Positions 1-8,233 of a stretch of 64,000 nucleotides of DNA are shown one piece after another. How positions within the stretch are numbered: the first letter of the stretch is position 1; every line of letters starts with the position of its first letter. Source of the stretch: Pseudomonadota bacterium (GTDB taxonomy: Bacteria; Desulfobacterota; Desulfarculia; Desulfarculales; Desulfarculaceae); NCBI GenBank assembly GCA_018896025.1, contig JAHIND010000003.1, positions 1 to 64,000 of the forward strand. Reading direction: 5' to 3'. A program made the translations under genes and the position numbers. The notes beneath the pieces were generated by a model, which ran no database searches, was not told the origin of the DNA, and was given only the letters and a program-made list of their open reading frames with translations.

Positions 1-139
1 ACGCCACGAAGCTGGCCCCCCCACGGGTGGAAAGGCATTTGGTAATCGCGGCCGTCAACGTGGTCTTGCCGTGGTCGATGTGGCCGATCGTGCCAACGTT
101 ACAATGCGGCTTGTTTCGCTCAAACTTTGCCTTGGCCAT
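1..139 (-). CDS. tuf: Elongation factor Tu, N-terminal part (gene runs off the window)
   Basis: EF-Tu carries aminoacyl-tRNA to the ribosome as a GTP complex in the cytoplasm. The first 46 residues are visible and begin [20 protein letters not shown]. They contain the P-loop GHIDHGKT, which is diagnostic of EF-Tu. The ATG at 137-139 follows an AAGGAG ribosome binding site. The rest of the gene lies outside the window. Three tRNA genes lie upstream on the same strand, the tRNA-tufB type of arrangement, so tuf is probably co-transcribed with them from the promoter at 659-687. Confidence 0.97.
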   Translation of the reverse strand, partial: MAKAKFERNKPHCNVGTIGHIDHGKTTLTAAITKCLSTRGGASFVA

Positions 140-213
140 GACGACACTCCTTGGGGAGTTAGGGTTTGCGGGTCCGGGGGCCGCCGGCCACCGCTACCAA
201 ATCCAATAAATTT

Positions 214-290
214 TGGAGCCCACGATCGGGCTTGAACCGATGAACCTCTTCCTTACCAAGGAAGTGCTCTACCTGCTGAGCTACGTGGGC
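214..290 (-). tRNA. tRNA-Thr (anticodon GGT)
   Basis: The minus strand folds into a complete cloverleaf. It has a 7-bp acceptor stem (GCCCACG with CGTGGGC), a D arm beginning TAGCTCAGCAGG, an anticodon stem CTTCC/GGAAG around TTGGTAA giving anticodon GGT, and a T arm with GTTCAAG. The genome encodes the CCA end (214-216). It is the last tRNA before tuf. Confidence 0.97.
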
Positions 291-355
291 TTATGTATTC
301 CTCGCTGCATATCCGTACCGCCCGCGGCACACGCCCGGGCAGAGCAAACGCTTTT

Positions 356-440
<85 letters not shown>

Positions 441-567
441 ATTTATGTTCTTGCGCCTCGCGGCCACCGCCATCGGAGCAGGCTCCACCCGGCGTCGGGC
501 CTGGGGCCCGCAGTCAGCCAGGGAGCCTTGCCTTCCGCTCACCGTCTCGCCGCGCCGCCTGCTTGGC

Positions 568-643
568 TGGAGCTGGCGATGGGACTTGAACCCGCAACCT
601 TCTGATTACAAATCAGATGCTCTGCCAGTTGAGCTACGCCAGC
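568..643 (-). tRNA. tRNA-Thr (anticodon TGT)
   Basis: The cloverleaf has acceptor stem GCTGGCG/CGCCAGC, anticodon stem TCTGA/TCAGA around TTTGTAA giving anticodon TGT, T loop GTTCAAG and an encoded CCA. It is the first gene after the promoter. The order Thr-Tyr-Thr-tuf resembles the E. coli thrU-tyrU-glyT-thrT-tufB operon without the glycine tRNA. Confidence 0.97.
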
Positions 644-658
644 GATTAAGTGCGCAGA

Positions 659-687
659 AATATACCCCACCGTTCACCCGGAGGCAA
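659..687 (-). promoter_or_regulatory. Sigma-70-type promoter of the tRNA-tuf operon
   Basis: On the minus strand, TTGCCT (682-687) is separated by exactly 17 nt from TATATT (659-664). The -10 element ends 15 nt before the mature 5' end of tRNA-Thr(TGT), the expected distance for a stable-RNA promoter. No other promoter-like pair is visible between here and tuf. Confidence 0.75.
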
Positions 688-811
688 CCTTTTGCCGCCC
701 TAAAGGGCCGACCCTCCGGCTGAGGACGGGTGGCTAACCAGTCGATTATTACACCAAGGCCGGATCATTTTCAAGGCCGGAGCCCTAAAAAATATACGGC
801 AACCCGCCGCC

Positions 812-840
812 TTGCGACCAGGGCCCCAGGTTCTTATATT
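812..840 (+). promoter_or_regulatory. Putative promoter of the ClpX-like gene
   Basis: TTGCGA (812-817), a 17-nt spacer and TATATT (835-840) lie 75 nt upstream of the start codon. The -10 hexamer is the same as in the divergent tRNA-tuf promoter. This supports transcription away from the tRNA cluster. Confidence 0.55.
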
Positions 841-915
841 GAAAGTATAACCAACCCGCCGGGGCCGGGCCAGACCCTTGCGGGTGAAACACTATGTACG
901 AAAGTAGGACCCTTT

Positions 916-2712
916 ATGAGCCAGAGCAAAAACAACTTGGACAACGGCGACAAGACCAAGCGCAATGCTCCGGATCCCAAGCACCTGGAGCAGCAGCTCA
1001 CCGACTATCTTGCCAAAAAATATTCCGACAAGGCCCGCCAAGCCGCCCCGGAGTTTTGCCCCCTGCCCGACCTTGAGGACGGCGGCGGCGGCGACGGGGT
1101 GTGGTCGCGCATCAACTTCGACATGCGCCCCGAGGAGCTGGTGGCCTACCTCGATCAATATATAGTGCGCCAGGACGAGGCCAAGGCCGTCCTTGCCACC
1201 AAGATCTGCACCCACTTCAATCGGGCCAAATACCTGAGCAAACGCGCCGGAAACGACCCCGCGGACGGCGTGGGGCTCATCAAGAACAACGTGCTCTTGA
1301 TCGGCCCCACCGGAGTGGGCAAGACCTACCTGGTCAAGCTCATCGCCGCCAAGCTGGGGGTGCCGTTCGTAAAGGGCGACGCCACCAAGTTCAGCGAGAC
1401 CGGCTATGTGGGCGGCGACGTTGAGGATTTGGTGCGCGATCTGGTGCGTGAGGCCGGTGAGGACATCGAGCTGGCCCAGTACGGCATCGTCTACGTGGAC
1501 GAGATCGACAAGATAGCGGCCAGCCACAACCTGGTAGGGCCGGACGTGAGCCGCACCGGCGTTCAGCGCGCCCTGCTCAAGCCCATGGAAGAGACCGAGG
1601 TGGACCTTAAGGTGGCCCACGACCCCATCAGCCAGATCCAGGCCATCGAGGACTACCGCAAGACCGGCAAGCGCGAGAAGCGGGCCGTGAACACCCGCCA
1701 CATCCTTTTCGTGATGTCCGGGGCCTTCGGCGACCTGCCCGAGGTCATCAAGCGGCGCATGAACAAGAAGGAGCTGGGCTTCGGGGCCAAGGTGGCCGAC
1801 CCGGCCCTGGACCAGGAATACATGCACGAGATCACTCCCCAGGACCTGGTGGAGTACGGCTTCGAGACCGAGTTCGTGGGCCGTCTGCCGGTGAGCGTGA
1901 TCCTGGACGAGCTGACCGCCGACGACCTCCACCAGATTCTGCGCAACCCCAACAACCCGGTGGTCATCAGCAAAAAGCGCGACTTCGCGGCCTACAACAT
2001 CGACCTGCGCTTCGAGGACGAGGCCCTCAAGGAGCTAGCCCGGCGCGCCGCCCAGATGAAGACCGGGGCCCGGGCCCTGGTGACCGTGGTGGAAAAGGCG
2101 CTGCTGCCCTTTGAGCGCAAGCTGCCCAGCACCGACATCGCCCAGCTATTGGTGACCCCGGAGCTGGTGGCCGACCCCAAGGCCGAGTTGGAGCGGGTCC
2201 TGGCCCTGGCCGACGACCCGGCCCAGGAGCAGCGCTTTGAAACCGCCGGGCGGGCCGAGCGCATGGAACTACTAAAGATGATAGCCAGGCGCGAGGCCAT
2301 GTACACCGACCGGCTGGAGGCCGAGCTGACCCCGGCGCGCATGGACCTGATCGCCGACGAGTACTACCGCAGCGGCATGAGCCTGGGCGCGGCCTTTGAC
2401 CAGGTGATCGAGCGCCTGCACCAGGTGCGGGAGTTCGAGGTCGCCTTCTTCGACCGCTATGGTATAAAGATCAAGTTCAGCGAGGCCGCCGAGGTGGCCG
2501 TTTTGGCCGGGGCCGCCGCCGAGGGTTGCGGGGTGCAGCCCTACTGCGCGCGCCTCAGCCAAGTCCTGGAGCCGGGGCTCAGGTTGGCCAGGGAACGCAC
2601 CGGCCAGCAGGAGTTCACCCTGCCCGAGGACGCGGTCTTTGACACCGAGCATTACCTGCACGGCCTGTTCCAGGCGCACTACAGCGCCACCTTGGAGTCG
2701 CGCACCAGTTAG
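916..2712 (+). CDS. ClpX-like AAA+ unfoldase variant without the zinc domain and with a C-terminal extension
   Basis: The 598-aa product has a full ClpX-type AAA+ core: Walker A GPTGVGKT (130-137), pore loop GYVG (163-166), Walker B VYVDEID (192-198), arginine-finger region FVGRLP (about 320-325) and sensor 2 GAR (384-386). At 287-290, LGFG aligns with the IGF loop that ClpX uses to dock on ClpP, so a protease partner is plausible. The N-terminal four-cysteine zinc domain of ClpX is missing; only one Cys (C48) is present in that region. About 180 residues follow the usual end of ClpX, which is about 420 aa long. The ATG at 916 was chosen because the core begins soon after and an AGGA lies 7 nt upstream. 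No clpP is nearby. The family is certain but the substrate is unknown; true clpX is probably elsewhere in the genome. Confidence 0.85.
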   Translation: MSQSKNNLDNGDKTKRNAPDPKHLEQQLTDYLAKKYSDKARQAAPEFCPLPDLEDGGGGDGVWSRINFDMRPEELVAYLDQYIVRQDEAKAVLATKICTHFNRAKYLSKRAGNDPADGVGLIKNNVLLIGPTGVGKTYLVKLIAAKLGVPFVKGDATKFSETGYVGGDVEDLVRDLVREAGEDIELAQYGIVYVDEIDKIAASHNLVGPDVSRTGVQRALLKPMEETEVDLKVAHDPISQIQAIEDYRKTGKREKRAVNTRHILFVMSGAFGDLPEVIKRRMNKKELGFGAKVADPALDQEYMHEITPQDLVEYGFETEFVGRLPVSVILDELTADDLHQILRNPNNPVVISKKRDFAAYNIDLRFEDEALKELARRAAQMKTGARALVTVVEKALLPFERKLPSTDIAQLLVTPELVADPKAELERVLALADDPAQEQRFETAGRAERMELLKMIARREAMYTDRLEAELTPARMDLIADEYYRSGMSLGAAFDQVIERLHQVREFEVAFFDRYGIKIKFSEAAEVAVLAGAAAEGCGVQPYCARLSQVLEPGLRLARERTGQQEFTLPEDAVFDTEHYLHGLFQAHYSATLESRTS

Positions 2713-2851
2713 AGCGCATGCTTTAACTTGGGCGGAAGCAAAACTCAACCTCTCCCTGGCCGCGGCCCGCGCCGTGGCCGGGGTTATTTGCGAAGGGAGC
2801 AGCGGAGGGAAGGCCCAGACACCCAGGCCCGCCCTTGTGCGTCCACAGCCT

Positions 2852-4039
2852 ATGATCGGCATATCCAAGCTATATTGCGGTACGGTGGAGCCCAGCGACG
2901 CGCTGCGTTACGGGCGCAATTCCAAGGACTTGCCCAGCCACTTGCTCCAGTTCGCCGAGGACAAGAAGCCGGTGGTGGTCTGGAACATGACCAAGGCCTG
3001 CAACCTGAAGTGCATGCACTGCTATGCCCACGCCACGGCCGGCCCGGCCGAGCAGGAGCTGAGCACCGCCGAGGCCAAGGCCATGATCGACGACCTGGCC
3101 GAGTACGGCGCGCCGGTCATCCTCTTTTCCGGCGGCGAGCCGCTGATGCGCCCGGACCTGCCCGAGCTGGCCCGCTACGCCGTGGCTAAGGGCATGCGGG
3201 CGGTCATCAGCACCAACGGCACCCTGATCACCAAGGACAAGGCCAAGGAACTCAAGGATATAGGCTTGAGCTACGTTGGCGTGAGCCTGGACGGCACCAA
3301 GGCCATCCACGACAAGTTCCGGGGGGTGAACGGAGCCTTCGAGCAAGCGCTTGAAGGCATACGCAACTCCATGGCCGCCGGGCTCAAGGTGGGCCTACGC
3401 TTCACCGTGTTCTCGCACAACGCCGCCGAGGTGCCCGCCCTGTTCGACATCCTGGAAACCGAAGGCGTTCCGCGTATTTGCTTCTACCACCTAGTCTACG
3501 CCGGGCGGGGCAGCAAGCTGATGGACGAGGACCTGGGCCACCAGGGCACCCGCGAGCTGCTGGACCTGATCATGGACCGCACCAAGGCGCTGTTTGACAA
3601 GGGCATGTGCCCCGAGGTGCTCACCGTGGACAACCACGCGGACGGCCCCTACGTGTACTTAAGGCTTTTACGCGAAGATCCGGCCCGGGCCGCCGAGGTG
3701 CTCAAGCTGCTCAACTGGAACGAGGGCAACAGCTCGGGGCGGGGCATCGGGTGCATATCCTGGGACGGCAAGGTCCACCCGGACCAGTTCTGGCGGCACC
3801 TGGAGCTGGGCAACGTGCGTGAACGCCCCTTCAGCGAGATATGGTCTGACACCAGCCACCCCATCCTGGGCAAGCTAAAGGACAAGCGTCCCTACGTGAC
3901 CGGGCGTTGCGCCACCTGCCGCTGGCTGGATATCTGCGGGGGCAACTTCCGGGTGCGGGCCGAGGCGGCCACGGGCGACCTGTGGGCCCCGGACCCGGCG
4001 TGTTATCTGACGGATGAGGAGATAGCCAAAGAAACCTGA
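2852..4039 (+). CDS. ahbC: AhbC, radical SAM 12,18-didecarboxysiroheme deacetylase (siroheme-dependent haem pathway)
   Basis: AhbC removes acetate side chains from 12,18-didecarboxysiroheme to give Fe-coproporphyrin III in the haem pathway of sulphate reducers and archaea. The 395-aa protein starts MIGISKLYCGTVEPSDALRY, typical of the family. It has the radical SAM motif CNLKCMHC preceded by an in-motif Cys (C50, C54, C57) and the SAM-binding segment FSGGEPLMRPD. A C-terminal Cys set (CISWDGK, CATCRWLDICGG, PAC) matches a second Fe-S cluster. The ATG at 2852 is preferred because it opens the conserved N-terminus. hemB, the first common tetrapyrrole enzyme, lies downstream but is separated by an AT-rich island. 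The related haem d1 protein NirJ is the main alternative; the N-terminus favours AhbC. Confidence 0.88.
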   Translation: MIGISKLYCGTVEPSDALRYGRNSKDLPSHLLQFAEDKKPVVVWNMTKACNLKCMHCYAHATAGPAEQELSTAEAKAMIDDLAEYGAPVILFSGGEPLMRPDLPELARYAVAKGMRAVISTNGTLITKDKAKELKDIGLSYVGVSLDGTKAIHDKFRGVNGAFEQALEGIRNSMAAGLKVGLRFTVFSHNAAEVPALFDILETEGVPRICFYHLVYAGRGSKLMDEDLGHQGTRELLDLIMDRTKALFDKGMCPEVLTVDNHADGPYVYLRLLREDPARAAEVLKLLNWNEGNSSGRGIGCISWDGKVHPDQFWRHLELGNVRERPFSEIWSDTSHPILGKLKDKRPYVTGRCATCRWLDICGGNFRVRAEAATGDLWAPDPACYLTDEEIAKET

Positions 4040-4073
4040 TTTATAGTAAAATTAATAAAACAAGGGGGGTAAA

Positions 4074-4778
4074 TTGAATAAACGGCTGGTAGTTCTCACC
4101 AAATCTGACAAGGTGGGGGGATGGTGCATCGCTGGCAGGGAACTCATTGGAGAGTCTTTGGATTATAACCTTGGTAACTGGATTCGCCCCGTGGTCGCCG
4201 ATGGACCAATAGGAAATCACCAGTGTGTTTTAAACGACTCCAGTTCAGTACAGGTGCTGGACATAGTAGAGATTCCGATGGCCGGCCCACGTCCCATTAA
4301 ACATCAACCAGAAAATTATTTAATTAAAGAAGATGTCCCTTGGAAAAAACTGGGGACAATGTCTCCCTCTGCACTACGCAGTTTTATAGAACGCCCCGAT
4401 AGCCTATGGTGGGACCCTTCAGCATTTCCGGAATACGTTACACCCCATTATGTCTCCAACACTCTTATAAATCAGTCTTTATATATCATTAAACCTGACA
4501 ACCTATTTCTTAATTTATACCGATATGGTGAAAGAAATAGAACAAAAGCTATTTTCACTCATAATGGCCAAAGTTACCAGCTTCAAGTGACAGATCCCCG
4601 TGTAAAGTCTTTCACCGCTGGCAAGTTTAATACTACCAGCGCTACCGACGTTAAAATCGACCTGCCAAACCAAAATGATTATTTTATTTGTATAAGCCTT
4701 GCTGGACTCTTCGAACAACAGAGAAAACATTACAAACTCGTGGCGTCGATCATTGACCCAACAGGAAAATTGTTCTAG
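4074..4778 (+). CDS. Uncharacterised protein of the DUF488-linked cassette (possible dual OB-fold)
   Basis: A 234-aa soluble protein starting at TTG 4074 after an AAGGGGGG ribosome binding site. It is clearly AT-rich compared with flanking genes. The opening KRLVVLTKSDKVGGWCIAGR followed by NWIRPV looks like the start of proteins often found next to DUF488 genes, for which a dual OB-fold name has been used; I recall this family and cannot verify it here. The C-terminal half (QSYQLQVTDP..., FICISLAGLFE, YKLVASIIDP) is rich in predicted beta strands. No signal peptide, membrane segment or catalytic motif is visible. It is the first gene of three, with the next ATG only 4 nt past its stop, so the cassette is probably translated as one operon. 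Confidence 0.7.
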   Translation: MNKRLVVLTKSDKVGGWCIAGRELIGESLDYNLGNWIRPVVADGPIGNHQCVLNDSSSVQVLDIVEIPMAGPRPIKHQPENYLIKEDVPWKKLGTMSPSALRSFIERPDSLWWDPSAFPEYVTPHYVSNTLINQSLYIIKPDNLFLNLYRYGERNRTKAIFTHNGQSYQLQVTDPRVKSFTAGKFNTTSATDVKIDLPNQNDYFICISLAGLFEQQRKHYKLVASIIDPTGKLF

Positions 4779-4782
4779 CACA

Positions 4783-5385
4783 ATGCCACACGATCTATTT
4801 ACCATAGGCCACTCAAACCACAACGAGGATGTTTTTATTAAGATATTAAAACATCACCATATCGATATCGTTGTAGATGTAAGATCCACTCCATTTAGCC
4901 GACACAACCCTCAATTCAATTACGATCCCCTAAGAAACATGTTGTCACAATATAAAATTCAATACGCATTTATGGGAAATGAACTCGGCGCTCGCAGAAA
5001 AGAAAGAGAATGCTATAAAAATAATCAAGTAGACTTTAACTATGTGCCATTTCTACCTCTTTTCCAAGCCGGAATTGACAGGATACTAAAAGGACTTAAC
5101 AAGTTTAGAATTGCATTAATGTGTTCGGAAAAAGAACCATTAGACTGCCACCGAACAATTTTAATCAGCAGGAACATAAAATGGCAAAACATTACCATAA
5201 ATCACATCTTAGGCGACGGCTCGTTAGAACCAAATCAGTTAACAGAAAAACGCCTATTAGATCGTTTAAATATTCAGCCACTATTATTTGATATAAAATA
5301 TGACACTAAAGATTTGTTGGAGAAGGCATATGATCTCCGCAGCCACGAAATCGCCTATAGGGAGCATGAATCAACATGGCTATAA
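4783..5385 (+). CDS. DUF488 family protein (first copy)
   Basis: The 200-aa product has the DUF488 signature: TIGHSN (about 6-11), VVDVRSTPFSRHNPQFN in the first third, and the CSEKEPLDCHR motif (Cys-Ser-Glu, then Cys-His-Arg) in the second half. The family is widespread and its activity is not established; conserved Asp-Val-Arg and Cys/His residues suggest an enzyme or nucleic-acid-linked function. The ATG at 4783 lies 4 nt after the upstream stop and the 3' end overlaps the next gene by 10 bp, so translation is likely coupled. Codon use is AT-rich, unlike the host genes on either side. Confidence 0.85.
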   Translation: MPHDLFTIGHSNHNEDVFIKILKHHHIDIVVDVRSTPFSRHNPQFNYDPLRNMLSQYKIQYAFMGNELGARRKERECYKNNQVDFNYVPFLPLFQAGIDRILKGLNKFRIALMCSEKEPLDCHRTILISRNIKWQNITINHILGDGSLEPNQLTEKRLLDRLNIQPLLFDIKYDTKDLLEKAYDLRSHEIAYREHESTWL

Positions 5386-5819
5386 AGCTGTTCACAATAG
5401 GTTTCACAAAAAGGACCGCCGAGAATTTTTTCTATACACTTAAGCAGGCTGGCGTTAAAAAAGTGATAGATATTCGTTTAAATAATAATTCGCAGTTGGC
5501 TGGCTTTACCAAAGAAAAAGATTTAACTTTTTTCTTAAAAGAAATCGGAGGAATTGACTATGAGCATGATACTAGGCTTGCTCCCACCAAGGAAATTTTA
5601 GATGCATTTAAAAAAAAGGGCGGAGACTGGAAAATATATGAAAGAGACTTTACAGATCTCTTAAAAAAAAGAAAAGTTGAAAACTCGTTGAATTCTGCTG
5701 ATCTAGACAACTCTTGTCTGCTTTGTAGTGAACCCACTCCCGACCACTGTCATCGCAGGTTAGTTGCAGAGTATTTAAAAGACAATTGGGATGAGGTTGA
5801 AATTAAACATCTAAGCTAG
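5376..5819 (+). CDS. DUF488 family protein (second, divergent copy)
   Basis: A 147-aa DUF488 protein with TIGFTKRTAE at the N-terminus, VIDIRLNNNSQLAGF in place of the DVR..P.S segment, and LLCSEPTPDHCHRRLVAEYL near the C-terminus. It is shorter than and clearly diverged from the preceding DUF488 protein, so the two are probably different subfamilies rather than a recent tandem duplicate. The ATG at 5376 overlaps the upstream gene and GGGAG lies 11 nt before it. It ends the AT-rich island; the hemB promoter begins 21 bp after its stop. Confidence 0.85.
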   Translation: MAIKLFTIGFTKRTAENFFYTLKQAGVKKVIDIRLNNNSQLAGFTKEKDLTFFLKEIGGIDYEHDTRLAPTKEILDAFKKKGGDWKIYERDFTDLLKKRKVENSLNSADLDNSCLLCSEPTPDHCHRRLVAEYLKDNWDEVEIKHLS

Positions 5820-5840
5820 CTTCCTTTGTTGTTTCCGAAG

Positions 5841-5869
5841 TTGACCCCTCCCCCCCTCTCCGGTAATAC
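5841..5869 (+). promoter_or_regulatory. Putative hemB promoter
   Basis: TTGACC (5841-5846), exactly 17 nt, then TAATAC (5864-5869). The predicted start gives a leader of about 30 nt before hemB with a TTGGAGG ribosome binding site at 5897-5903. It lies just beyond the AT-rich island, so hemB need not depend on transcription through the island. Confidence 0.6.
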
Positions 5870-5908
5870 TGTGCTCACGCACACTTAAACGACATTTGGA
5901 GGCATCTC

Positions 5909-6886
5909 ATGTCTTTCCCCTTGGTGCGCATGCGCCGCCTGCGCAAGACGGCGGCCATGCGGCGGCTGGTGGCCGAGACGGTCCTCACCCCGGCGGACCT
6001 CATCTACCCCATGTTCGTCTGCCCCGGCAACGACGTCTGCCAGGGCATCGGCTCCATGCCGGGCGTGAACCGCTACAGCATCGACGCCCTGGTGGAGGAG
6101 TGCCGCAAGGTGGCCGACCTGGGCATACCGGGCGTGATCCTCTTCGGCATACCGGAGAAGAAAGACGCCCTGGGCACCGAGGGCTACTCGCCCAAGGGCA
6201 TCATCCCCCAAGCGGTGCGCGCCGTGAAAAAGGCGGTGCCGGGCCTGTTGGTGATGTGCGACGTGTGCCTGTGCGAATACACCAGCCACGGCCACTGCGG
6301 GGTCTTGGAAAAAGGCCAGGTGCACAACGACGCCACTCTTGAGCTGTTGGCCCGGGCCTCGGTGGTCTACGCCCAGGCCGGGGCGGACGTGGTGGCCCCC
6401 AGCGATATGATGGACGGCCGGGTCTACGCCATCCGCGAGGGCCTGGACGAGGCCGGGCTGGACGACATCATCATCCTGTCCTACGCCGCCAAGTACGCCA
6501 GCGCCTATTACGGCCCCTTCCGCGAGGCGGCGGGCAGCACCCCCCAGCAGGGCGACCGCAAGGGCTACCAGATGGACCCGCCCAACTTCCGCGAGGCCCT
6601 GCGCGAGGTGGCCCTGGACGTGGAGGAAGGCGCGGACATGATAATGGTCAAGCCGGCGCTGCCCTATCTGGACGTCCTCAGCGCGGTGCGCCAGGAGTTC
6701 GACCTGCCGCTCAGCGCCTATCAGGTCAGCGGCGAATACGCCGTAATCAAGGCCGGCGGGCAGATGGGCTGGATCGACGAGGAAAAGGTGATGCTGGAGA
6801 GCCTGATCTGCATCAAGCGGGCCGGGGCTGATTTCATCTTCACCTACTTCGCCAAGGAAGCCGCCGCCCTGGTGGGAGGCCGCTGA
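5909..6886 (+). CDS. hemB: Porphobilinogen synthase (delta-aminolevulinic acid dehydratase)
   Basis: HemB condenses two 5-aminolevulinate molecules to porphobilinogen in the cytoplasm, the first common step to haem, siroheme and cobalamin. The 325-aa protein has the normal length and active site: zinc ligands in [14 protein letters not shown] (C120, C122, C130), Schiff-base lysines in SYAAKYAS (K195) and MVKPA (K248), and [10 protein letters not shown]. The ATG at 5909 has a good ribosome binding site (TTGGAGG). Its stop overlaps the next start by one base (TGATG), so the downstream GTPase is translationally coupled. The presence of ahbC upstream fits a siroheme-based haem pathway. Confidence 0.97.
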   Translation: MSFPLVRMRRLRKTAAMRRLVAETVLTPADLIYPMFVCPGNDVCQGIGSMPGVNRYSIDALVEECRKVADLGIPGVILFGIPEKKDALGTEGYSPKGIIPQAVRAVKKAVPGLLVMCDVCLCEYTSHGHCGVLEKGQVHNDATLELLARASVVYAQAGADVVAPSDMMDGRVYAIREGLDEAGLDDIIILSYAAKYASAYYGPFREAAGSTPQQGDRKGYQMDPPNFREALREVALDVEEGADMIMVKPALPYLDVLSAVRQEFDLPLSAYQVSGEYAVIKAGGQMGWIDEEKVMLESLICIKRAGADFIFTYFAKEAAALVGGR

Positions 6887-7905
6887 TGCGCCTGGCCCTT
6901 TGCGGCATGCCCAGCGCGGGCAAGTCCACCCTGTTCGCCGCCTTGGCCGGAAGGCGCAACGCGGGCGCGGGACGCAGCGAGGCCAACCTGGCTCTGCTGA
7001 ACGTGCCCGACGAGCGGGTGGACAAGCTGAGCGCCCTGTACAGCCCCAAGAAGACCACCTACGCCCAGATAAACTTCGTGGACCCGCCGCCGCCCCCGGC
7101 CAAGCCCGAGGACCCGGCGGCCAAGCTCCCGGCGGAGCTGGGCCACGCCGACGGGCTGGTGCAGGTGGTGCGCAACTTCGACGGCGGCCTGGGCGCGCCC
7201 GATGCGGCCGGGGAGTACCGCGCCTTTCTGGACGAGCTGATCCTGCATGACCTCATCATGGTGGAGCGCCGTTTGGAGCGCATCGCCGCCGAGCGCAAGC
7301 GGGGCCGGGACATCGACAACGAGGAGATCGGCCTACTCAACCGCGCCCTGGAGATGCTGAACAACGAGCAGATGCTGGACGCGGACCCCGAGATACCAGA
7401 CCACCCCAAGCTTCGGGGCTTCGGCCTGCTCACGGCCAAGCCCCGGGTGGTGGTGGCCAACAACGCCGAGGACGACCCCGAGCCCCCGGATTTGGGCGCG
7501 GACGCCCCGCCGGTGGTGGTGCGCGCGGCCATCGAGGCCGAGCTGGCCGAGCTGGAGCCCGAGGAGGCGGCGGAGTTCATGGCCGACCTGGGCATGGCCG
7601 AAAGCGCCCTGGACCGCCTGATCTTCGCGGCCTACCAAGCGTGTCGGCTCATCAGCTTCTTCACCGTGGGCGAGGACGAGGTGCGCGCCTGGACCATCAC
7701 CCAGGGCACCCTGGCCCAGCAGGCCGCCGGGGTCATCCACTCCGACCTGGAGCGGGGCTTCATCCGCGCGGAGATCATGCGCCACCAGGACATCCTGGAC
7801 ATGGGCTCCGAGGCGGCGGTGAAAAAGGCCGGGCTCATGAAGGTGGTGGGCAAGGAGCACCTGGTGGAGGACGGCGAGGTCCTGCACGTGCGTTTCAACG
7901 TATAA
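6886..7905 (+). CDS. YchF/OLA1-like GTPase
   Basis: A 339-aa P-loop protein of the Obg/YchF group, slightly shorter than typical YchF (about 363 aa). The G1 motif is GMPSAGKS (7-14) instead of the usual GLPNVGKS. A helical insertion (about 115-160) and a C-terminal TGS domain (FFTVGEDEVRAWTITQGTLA, then HSDLERGFIRAE and LHVRFNV) match YchF. The usual nucleotide-specificity segment is diverged (VVVANNAEDD). YchF proteins bind ATP or GTP and associate with ribosomes and stress responses; the exact role here is unknown. It overlaps hemB by 1 bp. The altered G1 and shorter G-domain suggest a divergent YchF-like paralogue rather than the standard protein. Confidence 0.82.
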   Translation: MRLALCGMPSAGKSTLFAALAGRRNAGAGRSEANLALLNVPDERVDKLSALYSPKKTTYAQINFVDPPPPPAKPEDPAAKLPAELGHADGLVQVVRNFDGGLGAPDAAGEYRAFLDELILHDLIMVERRLERIAAERKRGRDIDNEEIGLLNRALEMLNNEQMLDADPEIPDHPKLRGFGLLTAKPRVVVANNAEDDPEPPDLGADAPPVVVRAAIEAELAELEPEEAAEFMADLGMAESALDRLIFAAYQACRLISFFTVGEDEVRAWTITQGTLAQQAAGVIHSDLERGFIRAEIMRHQDILDMGSEAAVKKAGLMKVVGKEHLVEDGEVLHVRFNV

Positions 7906-7928
7906 TAGGGCTTGAGGGTGTCTAACAC

Positions 7929-7957
7929 TTGACAGAAGCGCCCCCACGCACTAAATA
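7929..7957 (+). promoter_or_regulatory. Putative promoter of tRNA-Met
   Basis: A perfect TTGACA (7929-7934), 17 nt and TAAATA (7952-7957) end 11 nt before the tRNA 5' end. The -10 match is modest, but the perfect -35 and the position are right. Confidence 0.6.
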
Positions 7958-7968
7958 TTAGCCTCTCT

Positions 7969-8045
7969 GGCGATGTAGCTCAGATGGTGAGAGCATGCGG
8001 CTCATATCCGCAGTGTCCGGGGTTCAAGTCCCTGCATCGCCACCA
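7969..8045 (+). tRNA. Elongator tRNA-Met (anticodon CAT)
   Basis: Acceptor stem GGCGATG/CATCGCC, D arm TAGCTCAGATGG, anticodon stem TGCGG/CCGCA with loop CTCATAT, T loop GTTCAAG and an encoded CCA. The paired first base and GGC..GTAGCTCAG start match elongator Met, not initiator. An Ile2-type tRNA with modified CAT cannot be fully excluded without identity-element analysis. Confidence 0.93.
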
Positions 8046-8057
8046 AAACGACCCTTC

Positions 8058-8095
8058 AGGCTCTTTTCGGGCACGCCCCGGAAAGAGCCTTTTTC
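8058..8095 (+). terminator. Rho-independent terminator after tRNA-Met
   Basis: AGGCTCTTTTCGGG pairs with CCCCGGAAAGAGCCT around a CACG-type loop, followed by TTTTTCTTT. It lies 13 nt after the tRNA and ends the hemB-tRNA stretch. Confidence 0.85.
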
Positions 8096-8233
8096 TTTGC
8101 ACCTCTCAAATCCCTATCCCAGACCGGCAATATTAATTTACAGCGCCGCTATCCTTAGGTAGGTTGACTTAGAAGGATTCTCCCCTCGTCAACAGGCCCC
8201 GCCGCCAGCGGACCAGGGATTGGACCAAGCAGC

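Noticed and set aside
4074..5819. Prophage or integrative element
   Set aside because: No integrase, no flanking direct repeat and no tRNA boundary was found. Composition alone supports acquisition, not a mobile element.
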